A stretch of DNA of 64,000 nucleotides, taken from NCBI RefSeq assembly GCF_003003005.1, contig NZ_PVTR01000011.1, positions 1 to 64,000 of the forward strand. Reading direction: 5' to 3'. The stretch is from Mongoliibacter ruber. GTDB lineage: Bacteria > Bacteroidota > Bacteroidia > Cytophagales > Cyclobacteriaceae. Of the stretch, positions 28,356 through 37,711 are shown piece after piece. Position 1 is the first letter of the stretch, and every line of letters starts with the position of its first letter. Made by a program: the position numbers and the translations under genes. The notes beneath the pieces were generated by a model. The model had not been told where the DNA came from and did not search any database. It saw only the letters and a list, made by a program, of their open reading frames with translations.

Positions 28356-29380
28356 GTCCATCGAGGGGATTGAATTGGGGAAGAAAGGATGAAAAAAAGG
28401 ATGAGGGAGGAAGGATGAAAAGGTGAGGTAAGATGGGTTGATGTTGACCTTTGGGGTTTCCAAAAACCCGAAAATTCTTTTCAGTAAAAAAGCCTTTTAT
28501 TGTTTCTACTTTTTCTAACAAAAAAACCTTCGAGGTCCAAAAAAGACCTCAAAGGTTAGCAGTCCCTGACCTTTGGGGTTTCCAAAATTCCGAAGATTCT
28601 TTTCAGTAAAAAAGCCTTTTATTGTTTCTGCTTTTTCTAATAAAAAAACCTTCGAGGTCCGAAAAAGACCTCAAAGGTTAGCAGTCCCTGACCTTTGGGG
28701 TTTCCAAAAACCCCGAAGGTCTGGATGGAGGAAATGGGTGATGAAGAATCATTCCCTATTTACCGAACAAAAAAAGTGTGGAGAATCCCCCACACCCACA
28801 ATCCACCCAACCTTTAACGCCAAAATTGTAGATTGTAGATCTTAGATTTTAGATTGGGGTTAATACTGAGTTTAAGGTTTGGTGTACTGATCTCGGTTCG
28901 TCAATTCGTCAGTTCATCAATTCATCAATCCCCTACACCTACAATCCACCCAACCTTTAACATTTTTAACCTTTAACACCAAAATTGTAGATTGTAGATC
29001 TTAGATTTTAGATTGGGGTTAATACTGAGTTTAAGGTTTGGTGTACTGATCTCGGTTCGTCAATTCGTCAGTTCATCAATTCATCAATCCCTCACACCCA
29101 CAATCCACCCAACCTTTAACATTTTTAACCTTTAACACCAAAATTGTAGATTGTAGATCTTAGATTTTAGATTGGGGTTAATACTGAGTTTAAGGTTTGG
29201 TGTACTGATCTCGGTTCGTCAGTTCCTCAGTTCATCAATTCCCCAGTTCGTCAGTTCGTCAAAAACCCAAAACCCACAATCCGCCCAACCTTTAACATTT
29301 TTAACCATTAACCATTTAATCCCCCTGAACAGACTTCAACCACGCTAGCCCATGAATGAGGAGACTCACGGTGGCGAAAC
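28356..29380. repeat. Repeat island: palindromes then three family A copies
   Basis: 28383-28420 holds the GGATGAGGGAGGAAGGATG-type word. 28440-28740 holds three copies of a unit with arms GGGGTTT / AAACCCC (or degraded) and GACCTCAAAGGTT. 28790-29290 holds three family A units in the orientation opposite to that at 1-467, each ending in 8-base words GTTCGTCA / ATTCATCA. No coding potential. Confidence 0.8.
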
Positions 29381-29569
29381 AATCAATATAGTCATCATTT
29401 CTTCAGCCAATCATCTCCTCAAACAAAAACTTTTGCCTAAAAAATTAGAAAAGATTGAATTTTTTTTAGACTTTTCGAATAAGATATTCACCGTTTACAA
29501 CACCCATCTTATAGTGCCCATTAAATTGAACTTGGTGTATACAAATTTGTACCCTAGATTTTGAGTCCA

Positions 29570-30664
29570 GTGAAAATACTTTTTCTATCGAAATATCCGA
29601 GACTTGGAGCCAGCAGTAGGTTGAGAACTTTTCAGTTTCAACCCTCATGGGAATCAATTAATTGCCAAACAAAAATCTCTTCTTTTTTTAATGAAAAATA
29701 CCTCCGTGAAATCTACCTTCACCAAAGACCTTCTACAGTCAATGTCCTTTTTTGCTACTTCAAAAGATTCTTTCAGATTTTAAGTGCTTGGAGATATGAT
29801 GTAGTATGGGTGGAAAAGGAAATCTTCCCCTATCTGCCTTCTTATGCAGAATTTGTCCTCAATAAAATCGGAACTGGATATATCGTAGACTATGATGATG
29901 CGGTATTCCACAATTATGACAAACACAACAACCCTTTGATCAAAAGGTGGATGGGTAACAAGATTGATTGGGTGATGCGCAATTCCAAACTTACAATCGT
30001 AGGAAATGCTTACTTGGAAAAGAGGGCTAACGGAGCCGGAGCAAAAAATATCCTTCGTTTGCCTACAGTCATAGACAGTAAGAAGTATATAAAAAAACAA
30101 ATGAAGCAAAATGTCCATCCTGTCACAATAGGTTGGATGGGAAGTCCTACCACCGTAAAGTACCTAAAGGAATTGCTTCCGATCTTGGAAGAATTGCAGA
30201 AGGAAATCCCTTTTAAATTGTTGGTTGCCAATGGACAAAAGACCATTGATTTTGAGGGTGATTATGAATGTGTCAGGTGGTCAGAAGAAACAGAGGTGTC
30301 TATCATCCATCAGATGGATATTGGGATTATGCCACTGCCTGATGATGATTGGGAAAAAGGGAAATGTTCGTATAAGTTGATTCAGTATATGGCCTGTGGT
30401 CTTCCTGTAGTGGCCTCACCTGTAGGCATGAACACCGAAGTAGTGGATCATGAGGTGACCGGATATTTGGCCAGGACCAAAGAAGAATGGAAGGGGTACC
30501 TGAGTAAATTGATTTTAGACCAAGCGTTACGAAAAGAAATAGGGGATAGAGGATATACCAAGGCCCATACTTACTATACTTTAGAGAGGAATTTTGAATT
30601 GATGAGCCGACTTGTATTTGAAGAAAATTATGTCCTTACCCAGCTCCATCATACACCTGAATAA
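29570..30664 (+). CDS. Glycosyltransferase (GT4-like)
   Basis: About 364 residues from GTG 29570, which gives MKILFLSKYPRLGASSRLR; TTG 29561 is three codons further upstream. The N-half includes VVWVEKEIFPYLP and DYDDAVFHNYDKHNNPL, and the C-half VTIGWMGSPTTVKYLKELL, IMPLPDDDWEKGKCSYKLIQYMA (here the lysine/glutamine pair replaces the usual E-x7-E) and CGLPVVASPVGMNTEVV. It is a GT-B enzyme related to GT4 of the kind found near polysaccharide loci. It stands alone between repeat islands, 5 kb from the main locus. Confidence 0.85.
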   Translation: MKILFLSKYPRLGASSRLRTFQFQPSWESINCQTKISSFFNEKYLREIYLHQRPSTVNVLFCYFKRFFQILSAWRYDVVWVEKEIFPYLPSYAEFVLNKIGTGYIVDYDDAVFHNYDKHNNPLIKRWMGNKIDWVMRNSKLTIVGNAYLEKRANGAGAKNILRLPTVIDSKKYIKKQMKQNVHPVTIGWMGSPTTVKYLKELLPILEELQKEIPFKLLVANGQKTIDFEGDYECVRWSEETEVSIIHQMDIGIMPLPDDDWEKGKCSYKLIQYMACGLPVVASPVGMNTEVVDHEVTGYLARTKEEWKGYLSKLILDQALRKEIGDRGYTKAHTYYTLERNFELMSRLVFEENYVLTQLHHTPE

Positions 30665-30710
30665 GATGGTGAAGCGTATCTAAGCTGCTTTTTACGATTT
30701 CTAATTACGA

Positions 30711-30792
30711 AATACGATAGAAATATGATAGAAATACAGTAGAAATAAGATAGAAATATAGGAGAAATACGATAGAAATACAGTAGAAATAA
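30711..30792. repeat. 11-bp tandem repeat, about 7 units
   Basis: Units of 11 bases of the type GATAGAAATAC (variants CAGTAGAAATA, AGATAGAAATA, TAGGAGAAATA). Shorter runs occur at 30880-30920, 32645-32695 and 56285-56330, and inverted near 37125-37180. The period is not a multiple of three. Confidence 0.85.
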
Positions 30793-32047
30793 AATTAAGA
30801 ACCTAGCATATTGAAGGTCCTAAACGCTTAAATGGCCATGAGTGGGGACACTCACGGCGGGGAAAGAAATAAAATAGATATATTGTGGAAATACAGTAGA
30901 AATACAATAGAAATAAGTCTAAGGACTAAAGCGAATTGATGCTCTCAATGCTTTTTGTTTTTTATTTTAGACCCTTAAAATTCTATTTATTGTTAAAGGA
31001 GGTGCGATATCCGAAGGTTGCACCTTCGGATTTATGATTCTTGAGCTTTTAGCTCAAAAAGGTATTAAAACTCCGTTTATGGCAGTACCACATCCACAAT
31101 CCGCCCAATTACAATTAATCGATTCTACAATCACTAATACCCTCACCCCCGACCCCTCTCCCTTAATGGAGAGGGGAGAAACCCTCTGTTTAGAGTTCTT
31201 TTGTAATTGGAAATACAACAGGAATAATCTCTAGGGAATAGGTTATCTAAGACCCCAAAGGGGTCAAATGTTAATAGCCTCGGGTTGAAACCCGAGGATT
31301 ATGGTTGATAATTTGGTGTTGGTTTTTGGCCGCATTATGCTTGCTATTGAACAAAGCTTTTCGCCAAAAACAGGGATGTGGAAGGATCATCTACCACAAA
31401 ATTCAGAAAAAACCAAAAAGTTAATGGCATGAGTGATACTCACGGTAGTGAAAAAATATAGTGGAAATATGATTGAAATCGAAGTGTAACGTAGGTCCCG
31501 AGAACGAAGAGAATCGGGATAAAATTAAGAACCAAGCGTATTGAAGGTCCTAAACGCTTAAATGGCCATGAGTGAGGACACTCACGGCGGGGAAAGTATT
31601 TATTTCCCGCAGATATCGCAGATTAACGCAGATAAGCTTCGCTTTTGACACAACAATTGTAGAGTGTAGATCTTAGATTTCAGATTGGGGTTAATACTGA
31701 GTTGAAGGTTTGGTGTTCTGGTCTCAGTTCGTCAGTTTATCAATTCCCTACACCCACAATCCGCCCAACTTTTAACATTTTTAACCTTTAACACAAAAAT
31801 TGTAGATTGTAGATCTTAGATTTTAGATTGGGGTTAATACTGAGTTTAAGGTTTGGTGTACTGATCTCGGTTCGTCAATTCGTCAGTTCATCAGTTCGTC
31901 AAAAACCCCAAACCCACAATCCACCCAACTTTTAACATTTTTAACCATTAACAATCCAGTCCCCAGTTCATCAATTCATCAGTTCATCATTTCTCCATTT
32001 CACCAAAGCGTGTAACCCATTCATCCAGATTCTTCCATTTAAACAAA
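30793..32047. repeat. Repeat island with composite palindrome element
   Basis: It starts with the TTAAG...CTTAA module and the TGAGTG / CACTCA hairpin near 30840, then the ATCCGAAGGT hairpin at 31009 and a perfect CCCCTCTCC / GGAGAGGGG pair near 31150. A ~190-bp composite (31251-31440) carries GACCCC / GGGGTC, CCTCGGG / CCCGAGG and arms TTTTTGGC / GCCAAAAA (31323-31330, 31363-31370). Two family A units fill about 31650-31960. No gene; the 66-codon frame at 31034 is repeat sequence. Confidence 0.8.
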
Positions 32048-32094
32048 ACCCTATAAAAAAGATAGGGTAATTAGGATAATAAAAAAAATGATTT

Positions 32095-32102
32095 TACTTT
32101 TG
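32095..32102 (+). promoter_or_regulatory. -7 element for the orphan gene at 32140
   Basis: TACTTTTG matches TAnnTTTG exactly, about 38 bases before the ATG. A small hairpin with arms ACCCTAT / ATAGGGT (32048-32068) stands just upstream. No clear -33 element. Confidence 0.4.
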
Positions 32103-32139
32103 AAGGGTAGTCCAGTATCCATTACAAGAATTCAATCTT

Positions 32140-32625
32140 ATGTCAGTAGCCTTTTCTAAAAATTCGCCATCTTATTCCGATGTTTTTGCTTTTCAACAAG
32201 TCAGTAAGTCAAGTCCTTCAATAGCTGAAAATCAATCCCTTTTAGAAATGATTGCGGATTCAGGAATTTTCCAAGTTATAGGAAGTGCTGGTTTTGATTT
32301 CCCGAATTTTCCTGAAACCCAAAAGAAATTTAAGGTCCTATACTTGAATTTGTCTGATGACTTTTCCTCACTAATGGGTATCCTCAATGGATTGATACAT
32401 CTTGGACAACCTTCTGGAGTTGTTTTGCAGTACGAAAAAGAATTGGACAGATTCAACTTGAAGTTTTACCTACATGATGAAGAATTGGTAAGAAATTACC
32501 TGGTTAAATTGTTCGCTTCTATAAGCGGTGAAAAACGTTTTAGAAAAGTTTTGCGCAGGGTAATTGAAGTAGAAAAGGCCAGAAAGGTGGAAGAGAAATT
32601 TTTATACCAAGAATTGTTGGCTTAA
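32140..32625 (+). CDS. Uncharacterised protein
   Basis: 161 residues, no signal peptide or membrane segment, no family recognised. The N-terminal 30 residues are Ser-rich and low complexity; the middle (FKVLYLNLSDDFSSLMGILNGLIHLGQPSGVVLQYE) looks like a mixed alpha/beta fold; the last 50 residues are a strongly charged helix (KRFRKVLRRVIEVEKARKVE). A clear -7 promoter word and clean codon structure support it as a real gene, although repeat islands flank it. Function unknown. Confidence 0.65.
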   Translation: MSVAFSKNSPSYSDVFAFQQVSKSSPSIAENQSLLEMIADSGIFQVIGSAGFDFPNFPETQKKFKVLYLNLSDDFSSLMGILNGLIHLGQPSGVVLQYEKELDRFNLKFYLHDEELVRNYLVKLFASISGEKRFRKVLRRVIEVEKARKVEEKFLYQELLA

Positions 32626-33535
32626 AAGTCACTCACGGAGGTGAAAGAAATAAAGTAGATATATTGTGGAAATACAGTAGAAATACGATAGAAATAAAAT
32701 TAAGAACCTATGCGTATTGAAGATTCTCAACGCTTAAATGGCCATGAGTGAGGACACTCACGGCGGCGAAAGAGATGGGTTGATGTTGACCTTTGGGGTT
32801 TCCAAAACCCCGAAGGTCTGGATGGAGAAAAAGGTGATGAAGAATCATTTACGATTTACTGAGCAAAAAATGTGGAGAGAATCCCCCAAACCCACAATCC
32901 ACCCAAGTTTTAACCTTTCCCTCCGGGAGGTAAGTTTACCATGCATTTTTTATCTGTGTTTATCCATGATATGAGCAGATATTTTTTGCGGTTTAAGTAG
33001 GGATACCTGGGACCCCAAAGGGGTCAAATGTTAATAGCCTCGGGTTGAAACCCGAGGATTATGGTTGATAATTTGATTTTGGTCTTTGGCCGCATTATGC
33101 TTGCTATTGAACAAAGCTTTTCGCCAAAAACAGGGATGTGGAAGGATCATCTACCACAAAATTCAGGAAAAACCGGAATGTCAATGGCATGAGTTAACAT
33201 TCACGGTGGTGAAGAAATAGGATTGAAATCAAAGTGTAACGTAGATCCCGAGAACGAAGAGAATTGGGATAAAATTAAGAACCTAGCATATTGAAGGTCC
33301 TAAACGCTTAAATGGCCATGAGGGACACTCACGGAGGCGAAAGTATTTATTTCCCGCAGATATCGCAGATGATCGCAGAAAAGCTTCGCTTTTGACACAA
33401 CAATTGTAGAGTGTAGATCTTAGATTTCAGATTGGGGTTAATACTGAGTTGAAGGTTTGGTATTCTGGTCTCAGTTCGTCAGTTTATCAATTCCCTACAC
33501 CCACAATCCGCCCAACCTTTAACAATTTAACATTT
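32626..33535. repeat. Repeat island (mosaic)
   Basis: Contains an 11-bp-type run (32645-32695), the TGAGTG / CACTCA hairpin near 32750, the arms GGGGTTT / AAACCCC near 32795, and a second copy of the ~190-bp composite (33011-33200; arms CTTTGGC / GCCAAAA at 33084-33130). A CGCAGAT direct repeat (33353-33378) and one family A unit (about 33400-33500) follow. No gene. Confidence 0.8.
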
Positions 33536-33880
33536 AACGATCTAGTTACCAGTTCCCCAGTTCCTCAATTCGTCAGTTCCCCAATTCGTCAGTTCATCAG
33601 TTCCCCAGTTCGTCAGTTCCCCAGTTCGTCAGTTCGTCATTTCCCCGGTTCGTCAATTCATCAGTTCCCCAGTTCGTCAGTTCGTCAAAAACCCTACACC
33701 CACAATCCGCCCAACTTTTAACATTTTTAACCTTTAACAATCCAGTCCCCAGTTCCCCAATTCATCAGTTCGTCATTTCCCCGGTTCGTCAATTCATCAG
33801 TTCATCAGTTCCCCAGTTCATCAGTTCCTCAATTCGTCAGTTCATCAATTCCCCAGTTCAACACCTTTATGTTCAATCCA
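33536..33880. repeat. 8-bp imperfect tandem repeat
   Basis: From about 33546 to 33690 and again 33750-33860 the sequence is made of 8-base words AGTTCCCC, AGTTCGTC, AATTCGTC, AGTTCATC in irregular order, over thirty in total. A family A tail interrupts it. Read in frame, three words give an eight-residue repeat (SSPVRQF-like), which is an artefact of the 8-base period. Confidence 0.85.
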
Positions 33881-33971
33881 TGATCAAAACCTTGAACTGA
33901 AATAGAGGAACGATAATTGTTTTATTTTTTGGTCATCAAGAAGTTGAGTTAAATCATTAATTTCCAATAAG

Positions 33972-34004
33972 AAAGAGCCTTCAAGATTTGGATTGCTCTT
34001 TTTT
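33972..34004 (+). terminator. Terminator-like hairpin in the kinase leader (attenuator candidate)
   Basis: Arms AAAGAGC (33972-33978) and GCTCTTT (33995-34001), with an inner CAA / TTG pair, run into TTTTTT. This has the form of a Rho-independent terminator, but it ends only about 14 bases before the ATG of the hybrid kinase, leaving no room for a promoter in between. It could attenuate the kinase transcript. Confidence 0.5.
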
Positions 34005-34017
34005 AAAGATAGCATGC

Positions 34018-36540
34018 ATGAAAACAAACAAAAACATTAAACTAAGGGGTAAGATTGTATTGGGCTTTTTATTAGCCTCATTTCTGGTCATTTCTGTTTC
34101 TGCAATTACTTTTTTCAGCATTAGAAATTTGCTTAACACGGTAGAGAACCTTTCCGAACCAAACGAAAAACTTAGACAATTGAACGGACTTTTGGCAGAC
34201 ATCTACTTGTTGGATGTATCCAAAACTGAGCTTACTTCGGATAAAGATTCGGTTTTGGAGGAAACACTTGATAGGATCAAAGGTAGGTTAGAGTGGTTTA
34301 AGACACTGGCTGAAGATTCACTGGAAATGGAAAGTTTCGATAATATCAGTATGAATATCTCTGAACTGATGGTGGTGTATGCTGGTTTGGAGGAGGTGCG
34401 TTACAATCTTACCAGCAAGACTTTTAGTGAGGAAGCACTGAAAAATATTGAAAGGAGCATCAAAAGGCAGCAGGAACAGAGTGAAATGCAGTTTTTGGGT
34501 CGGGTAAGACAGCGAGACTTTCTGTCGGAAATTTCGGGTTTGGGAAATGAATCGTCACGATCGAGCAGAGACCGTCAGGAGGCTGCCAGAAAATACGAAG
34601 ATGAGTTATTGGAGATTTTTAAAGATTATGAAGAGGATCAATTAAACCAGGATTCGGTAGAAGCCGGCCCTACCTATACAGAGAGTACTTTAGAGACTTT
34701 ACGCTCTTTTATGACCCAGATGTATCAGGATGAACAGAAGCTGCAGCAGGAGTTTGTTTTTCTGGAAAATAAGCTGATTGATAAAAACAAGGAGGTGTTT
34801 TCTGAAGTACAGGGATTGATTTCCAATATGCAGAGGGAGCTTTTGATTGAATATAGGGGCAGAAACCAATCTGCCTATGATCTGACTTACACGGTATCAG
34901 TGATCTTATCCGTTTTGGTGTTTTTGGGAATTATCGGTTCCCTGGGGTTTATTTATAGTATTCTGAATGAAGTCAAAAAGGCCAATACTTACCGAAGACA
35001 GTTGGAAGAGGCAAAAATCCATTCAGAAAACCTGGCAAAGGCCAAACAGGATTTCTTGGCCAATATGAGTCATGAAATCAGAAACCCACTACATGCCATC
35101 CAAGGCTATCAGCAAGCCATCCAAAAATCACCTTTGAATGATCAGCAGCAGGAGTTTGTCAAAATGATAGGTTTTGCATCTGACACCTTAATTGGTATTG
35201 TAAACGATATATTGGATTTTTCAAAATTGGAAGCGGGGAAGATTACGATCGAAAAAAATCCATTTGACCCATTGAAACTTTTTCTATCGATTAAAAGCTT
35301 TTTCTCTTTCAAAGCGGAAGAAAAAGACCTGTATTTTAATTGGAAAATTGATTTGCCAAAAGAAAAATGGTTTTTGGGAGATTCCCTCAGAATCAATCAG
35401 ATTTTAAATAACCTTTTGTCCAATTCTATCAAATTCACCAAAGAAGGTGGGATTACTGTGACAGTGAATTATTCCGAAAACGGAGATTTGCACATGAAAG
35501 TAGAGGACACGGGGATGGGTATGACTGATAAAGTGAAGAAAAATATTTTTCAGGAGTTTGATCAGGGCGACACCTCGATTACAAGGCAGTTTGGCGGTAC
35601 TGGCCTTGGGCTTACCATTATCAAAAAGTTGGTGGACCTACATGGTGGAACGATTGAAGTGCAAAGCGAGGCAAATTACGGTACATCAATACAGGTGATT
35701 CTTCCTGTTGAAACTACTGTTCCTCAAGTCACCAATTCAGAGGTAGAAACGCATGGTGATTATGATCTTTCAGGGTTGACTATTCTGGTGGTAGATGATG
35801 ATCAGATTGGCATTAAGTTGATCAGGCTCTTATTGGAATCCAAAGGAGCAAATGTGCGGAGTTATCCTGGGGGGCTTTATTTCAGTTCAGATTTTAAGTA
35901 TGATATCGATTTTGACTTGGCTATTTTGGATATTCAAATGCCAGAAGTGAGTGGAATAGAGGTCCTGACACTATTGAGGGATAAACCAAGGTATGAGAGA
36001 TTACCGATTTTGGCCATTACAGCCAATGTCTTTGCTGACGAAAAAAATAGGCTTAGGAATGTGGGATTTGATGGCTTGATTCTGAAGCCATTCAAAGAGA
36101 CTCAATTTATAGGAAAAATTGCAGAGGTCCTCAATTTGGAAGTAAGTGTCACCGGAGAAGCAGCATCCAAGGGGCTGGCTCAAAAGCATGTATCTGTAGC
36201 GTATGACCTGGAAGATTTGAAGAAATTTTGTATGGGAGATGAGGAAATGCTCTTAGAGGTAATGGGTGACATCATTGAGACGACTAAAATTGATCTTAAA
36301 AAACTTGAAACTTCTATCGGTAAAGAAGATGTGGCTACCATGAGGGAAGTCACACATCAACTATCCAGCAGGTTGAGGCAGATCAAATTGAAGGTTGGGG
36401 ACAAGGCAAAAGAGATTGAAGTACGGATCAAGGAAGGGCAAACAGAAGGTATTGTGGAGGAGGTACAAGAATTGATCTTTGAAATTTCTGAAAGTCTTGA
36501 TGTGCTGGAAGCTGACTTTAACCTTTCTCAAAAAGCATAG
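34018..36540 (+). CDS. Hybrid sensor histidine kinase with receiver and Hpt domains
   Basis: 840 residues from ATG 34018; the earlier TTG 33988 lies inside a leader hairpin and is unlikely. Order: TM1 (about 11-33), periplasmic all-helical sensor region (34-295), TM2 (about 296-318), coiled linker, HisKA with H352 in MSHEIRNPL, HATPase with [16 protein letters not shown] and GGTGLGL, receiver with Asp638 in LAILDIQMP and a K in LILKPF, and a C-terminal Hpt-type helical domain with H780 (VTHQLSSRL). It is a complete phosphorelay protein. The sensor resembles four-helix-bundle ligand domains. It converges with an NtrC-type regulator 1.17 kb away, the probable output partner. Confidence 0.92.
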   Translation: MKTNKNIKLRGKIVLGFLLASFLVISVSAITFFSIRNLLNTVENLSEPNEKLRQLNGLLADIYLLDVSKTELTSDKDSVLEETLDRIKGRLEWFKTLAEDSLEMESFDNISMNISELMVVYAGLEEVRYNLTSKTFSEEALKNIERSIKRQQEQSEMQFLGRVRQRDFLSEISGLGNESSRSSRDRQEAARKYEDELLEIFKDYEEDQLNQDSVEAGPTYTESTLETLRSFMTQMYQDEQKLQQEFVFLENKLIDKNKEVFSEVQGLISNMQRELLIEYRGRNQSAYDLTYTVSVILSVLVFLGIIGSLGFIYSILNEVKKANTYRRQLEEAKIHSENLAKAKQDFLANMSHEIRNPLHAIQGYQQAIQKSPLNDQQQEFVKMIGFASDTLIGIVNDILDFSKLEAGKITIEKNPFDPLKLFLSIKSFFSFKAEEKDLYFNWKIDLPKEKWFLGDSLRINQILNNLLSNSIKFTKEGGITVTVNYSENGDLHMKVEDTGMGMTDKVKKNIFQEFDQGDTSITRQFGGTGLGLTIIKKLVDLHGGTIEVQSEANYGTSIQVILPVETTVPQVTNSEVETHGDYDLSGLTILVVDDDQIGIKLIRLLLESKGANVRSYPGGLYFSSDFKYDIDFDLAILDIQMPEVSGIEVLTLLRDKPRYERLPILAITANVFADEKNRLRNVGFDGLILKPFKETQFIGKIAEVLNLEVSVTGEAASKGLAQKHVSVAYDLEDLKKFCMGDEEMLLEVMGDIIETTKIDLKKLETSIGKEDVATMREVTHQLSSRLRQIKLKVGDKAKEIEVRIKEGQTEGIVEEVQELIFEISESLDVLEADFNLSQKA

Positions 36541-36558
36541 AACTCCTTTGTTGACGTG

Positions 36559-36733
36559 AAACAAGAGACGAGAGGAATGAGGCAAGAGGCAAGAGACGAG
36601 AGGCAAGAGACAAGAAACAAGAAACAAGAGGCAAGAGGCAAGAGGCAGGAGGCAGGAGGCAAGAGATAAGAAACAAGAGACGAGAGACGAGAGACGAGAG
36701 GCAGGAGGAAAGAGGCAAGAAGCAAGAGGCAAG
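36559..36733. repeat. Purine-rich ~7-bp tandem repeat
   Basis: An almost pure A/G strand of words such as CAAGAGG, CGAGAGG, CAAGAAA, about 24 units with occasional C. A small copy lies at 2134-2160. A long purine tract of this kind can form unusual DNA structure. Open frames on the opposite strand (rich in Leu, Ser, Pro, Cys) are artefacts. Confidence 0.85.
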
Positions 36734-36739
36734 TAGTTT

Positions 36740-37340
36740 GGCGGATGAAAAAGTATTGAGTAAATTTTCCAGCCTCAGGTGGTGTCCTCAATGACCTAAA
36801 TGTAATAACAGCATTGGATAGTGTCTTCACCAACCGAAACTTTAAAATTTGGCTATGCTGGATTAAAAGCCATGATTGTGGACACTTTCAGCGACGGCAG
36901 CGAAGTTGAAGACCGATCAGGAACCTAAGTTGAAAAATTTCAAAAAGCTTTACCTTGTCATGTCGAACCCTTTACAGCTGTCAGGAAGAGATATCTATAT
37001 AGGTCGGCTGGTTAAAATGTTAAAGGTTGGGCGGATTTTGGGTGTAGGGGACTTCGCCGCAGTGAGTGTCCTCACTCATTGCCATTTAAGCGTTTAGGAT
37101 CTTCAATACGCTTAAGTTCTTAATTTTATTTCTATTTATTTCAATCATATTTCTACCTTATTTCTATTGTAATTCTATTTAATCCAGGGGAAGTCATCTT
37201 CCACATCCCTGTTTTTGGCGAAAAGCTTTTTTCCTAAGCAAACACCACGCGGCCAAAAAACCTAAAAAAATTTTCAACCATAATCCTCGGGTTGAAACCC
37301 GAGGCTATAAACATTTGACCCCTTTGGGGTCTGAACTAAT
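36740..37340. repeat. Inverted palindrome mosaic
   Basis: The modules seen at 30.8-33.3 kb occur here in reverse order and orientation: GTGAGTG / CACTCAT hairpin (37067-37085), the TTAAG module (37086-37120), TTTCTATT words (37125-37180), arms TTTTTGGC / GCCAAAAA (37212-37219, 37252-37259), then CCTCGGG / CCCGAGG and GACCCC / GGGGTC near 37285-37330. Variant palindromes (about 36775 and 36815) are degraded. No gene. Confidence 0.75.
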
Positions 37341-37432
37341 CTCGCCTCGTATACCTGACTCCCGGAAGGCTAGGTCATAAATCGTAATTCGTGAATTAAT
37401 AGACCAACCTCCTACAGATCACCGCCATTTTC

Positions 37433-37710
37433 ATCCTTCCTCCCTCATCCTTCTTCCTTTCTATACTCTCGCTTCTCGTATCTTGAACACGATCCTCCAC
37501 CTACGTTTCACCCATTTCATCCTTCCTCCCTCATCCTTTCTATACTCTCGCTTCTCATATCTTGAACACGACCCTCCACCTACGTTTCACCCAATTCATC
37601 CTTCCTCCCTCATCCTTCCTCCTTTCTATACTCTCGCTTCTCGTATCTTGAGCACGACCCTCTACCTACGTTTCACCCATTTCATCCTTCCTCCCTCACA
37701 CTTCATCCTT
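37433..37710. repeat. ~80-bp tandem repeat, three copies
   Basis: The marker CTTGAACACGA recurs at 37482 and 37561 and, as CTTGAGCACGA, at 37647, giving periods of 79 and 86 bases. Each unit also holds CCTACGTTTCACCCA and TCATCCTTCCTCCCTCA. It lies directly 3' of the minus-strand regulator gene. Confidence 0.8.
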
Positions 37711-37711
37711 T

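Noticed and set aside
33449-33721. A 90-codon open frame with a regular SSPVRQF-like octapeptide repeat
   Set aside because: The repeat comes from the 8-base DNA period read in three frames (24 bases per cycle). The sequence is intergenic and the same words occur in other frames elsewhere.
36361-36833. Minus-strand frames rich in Leu, Ser, Pro and Cys across the purine repeat
   Set aside because: They are translations of the 7-base repeat and of the end of the kinase gene in antisense.
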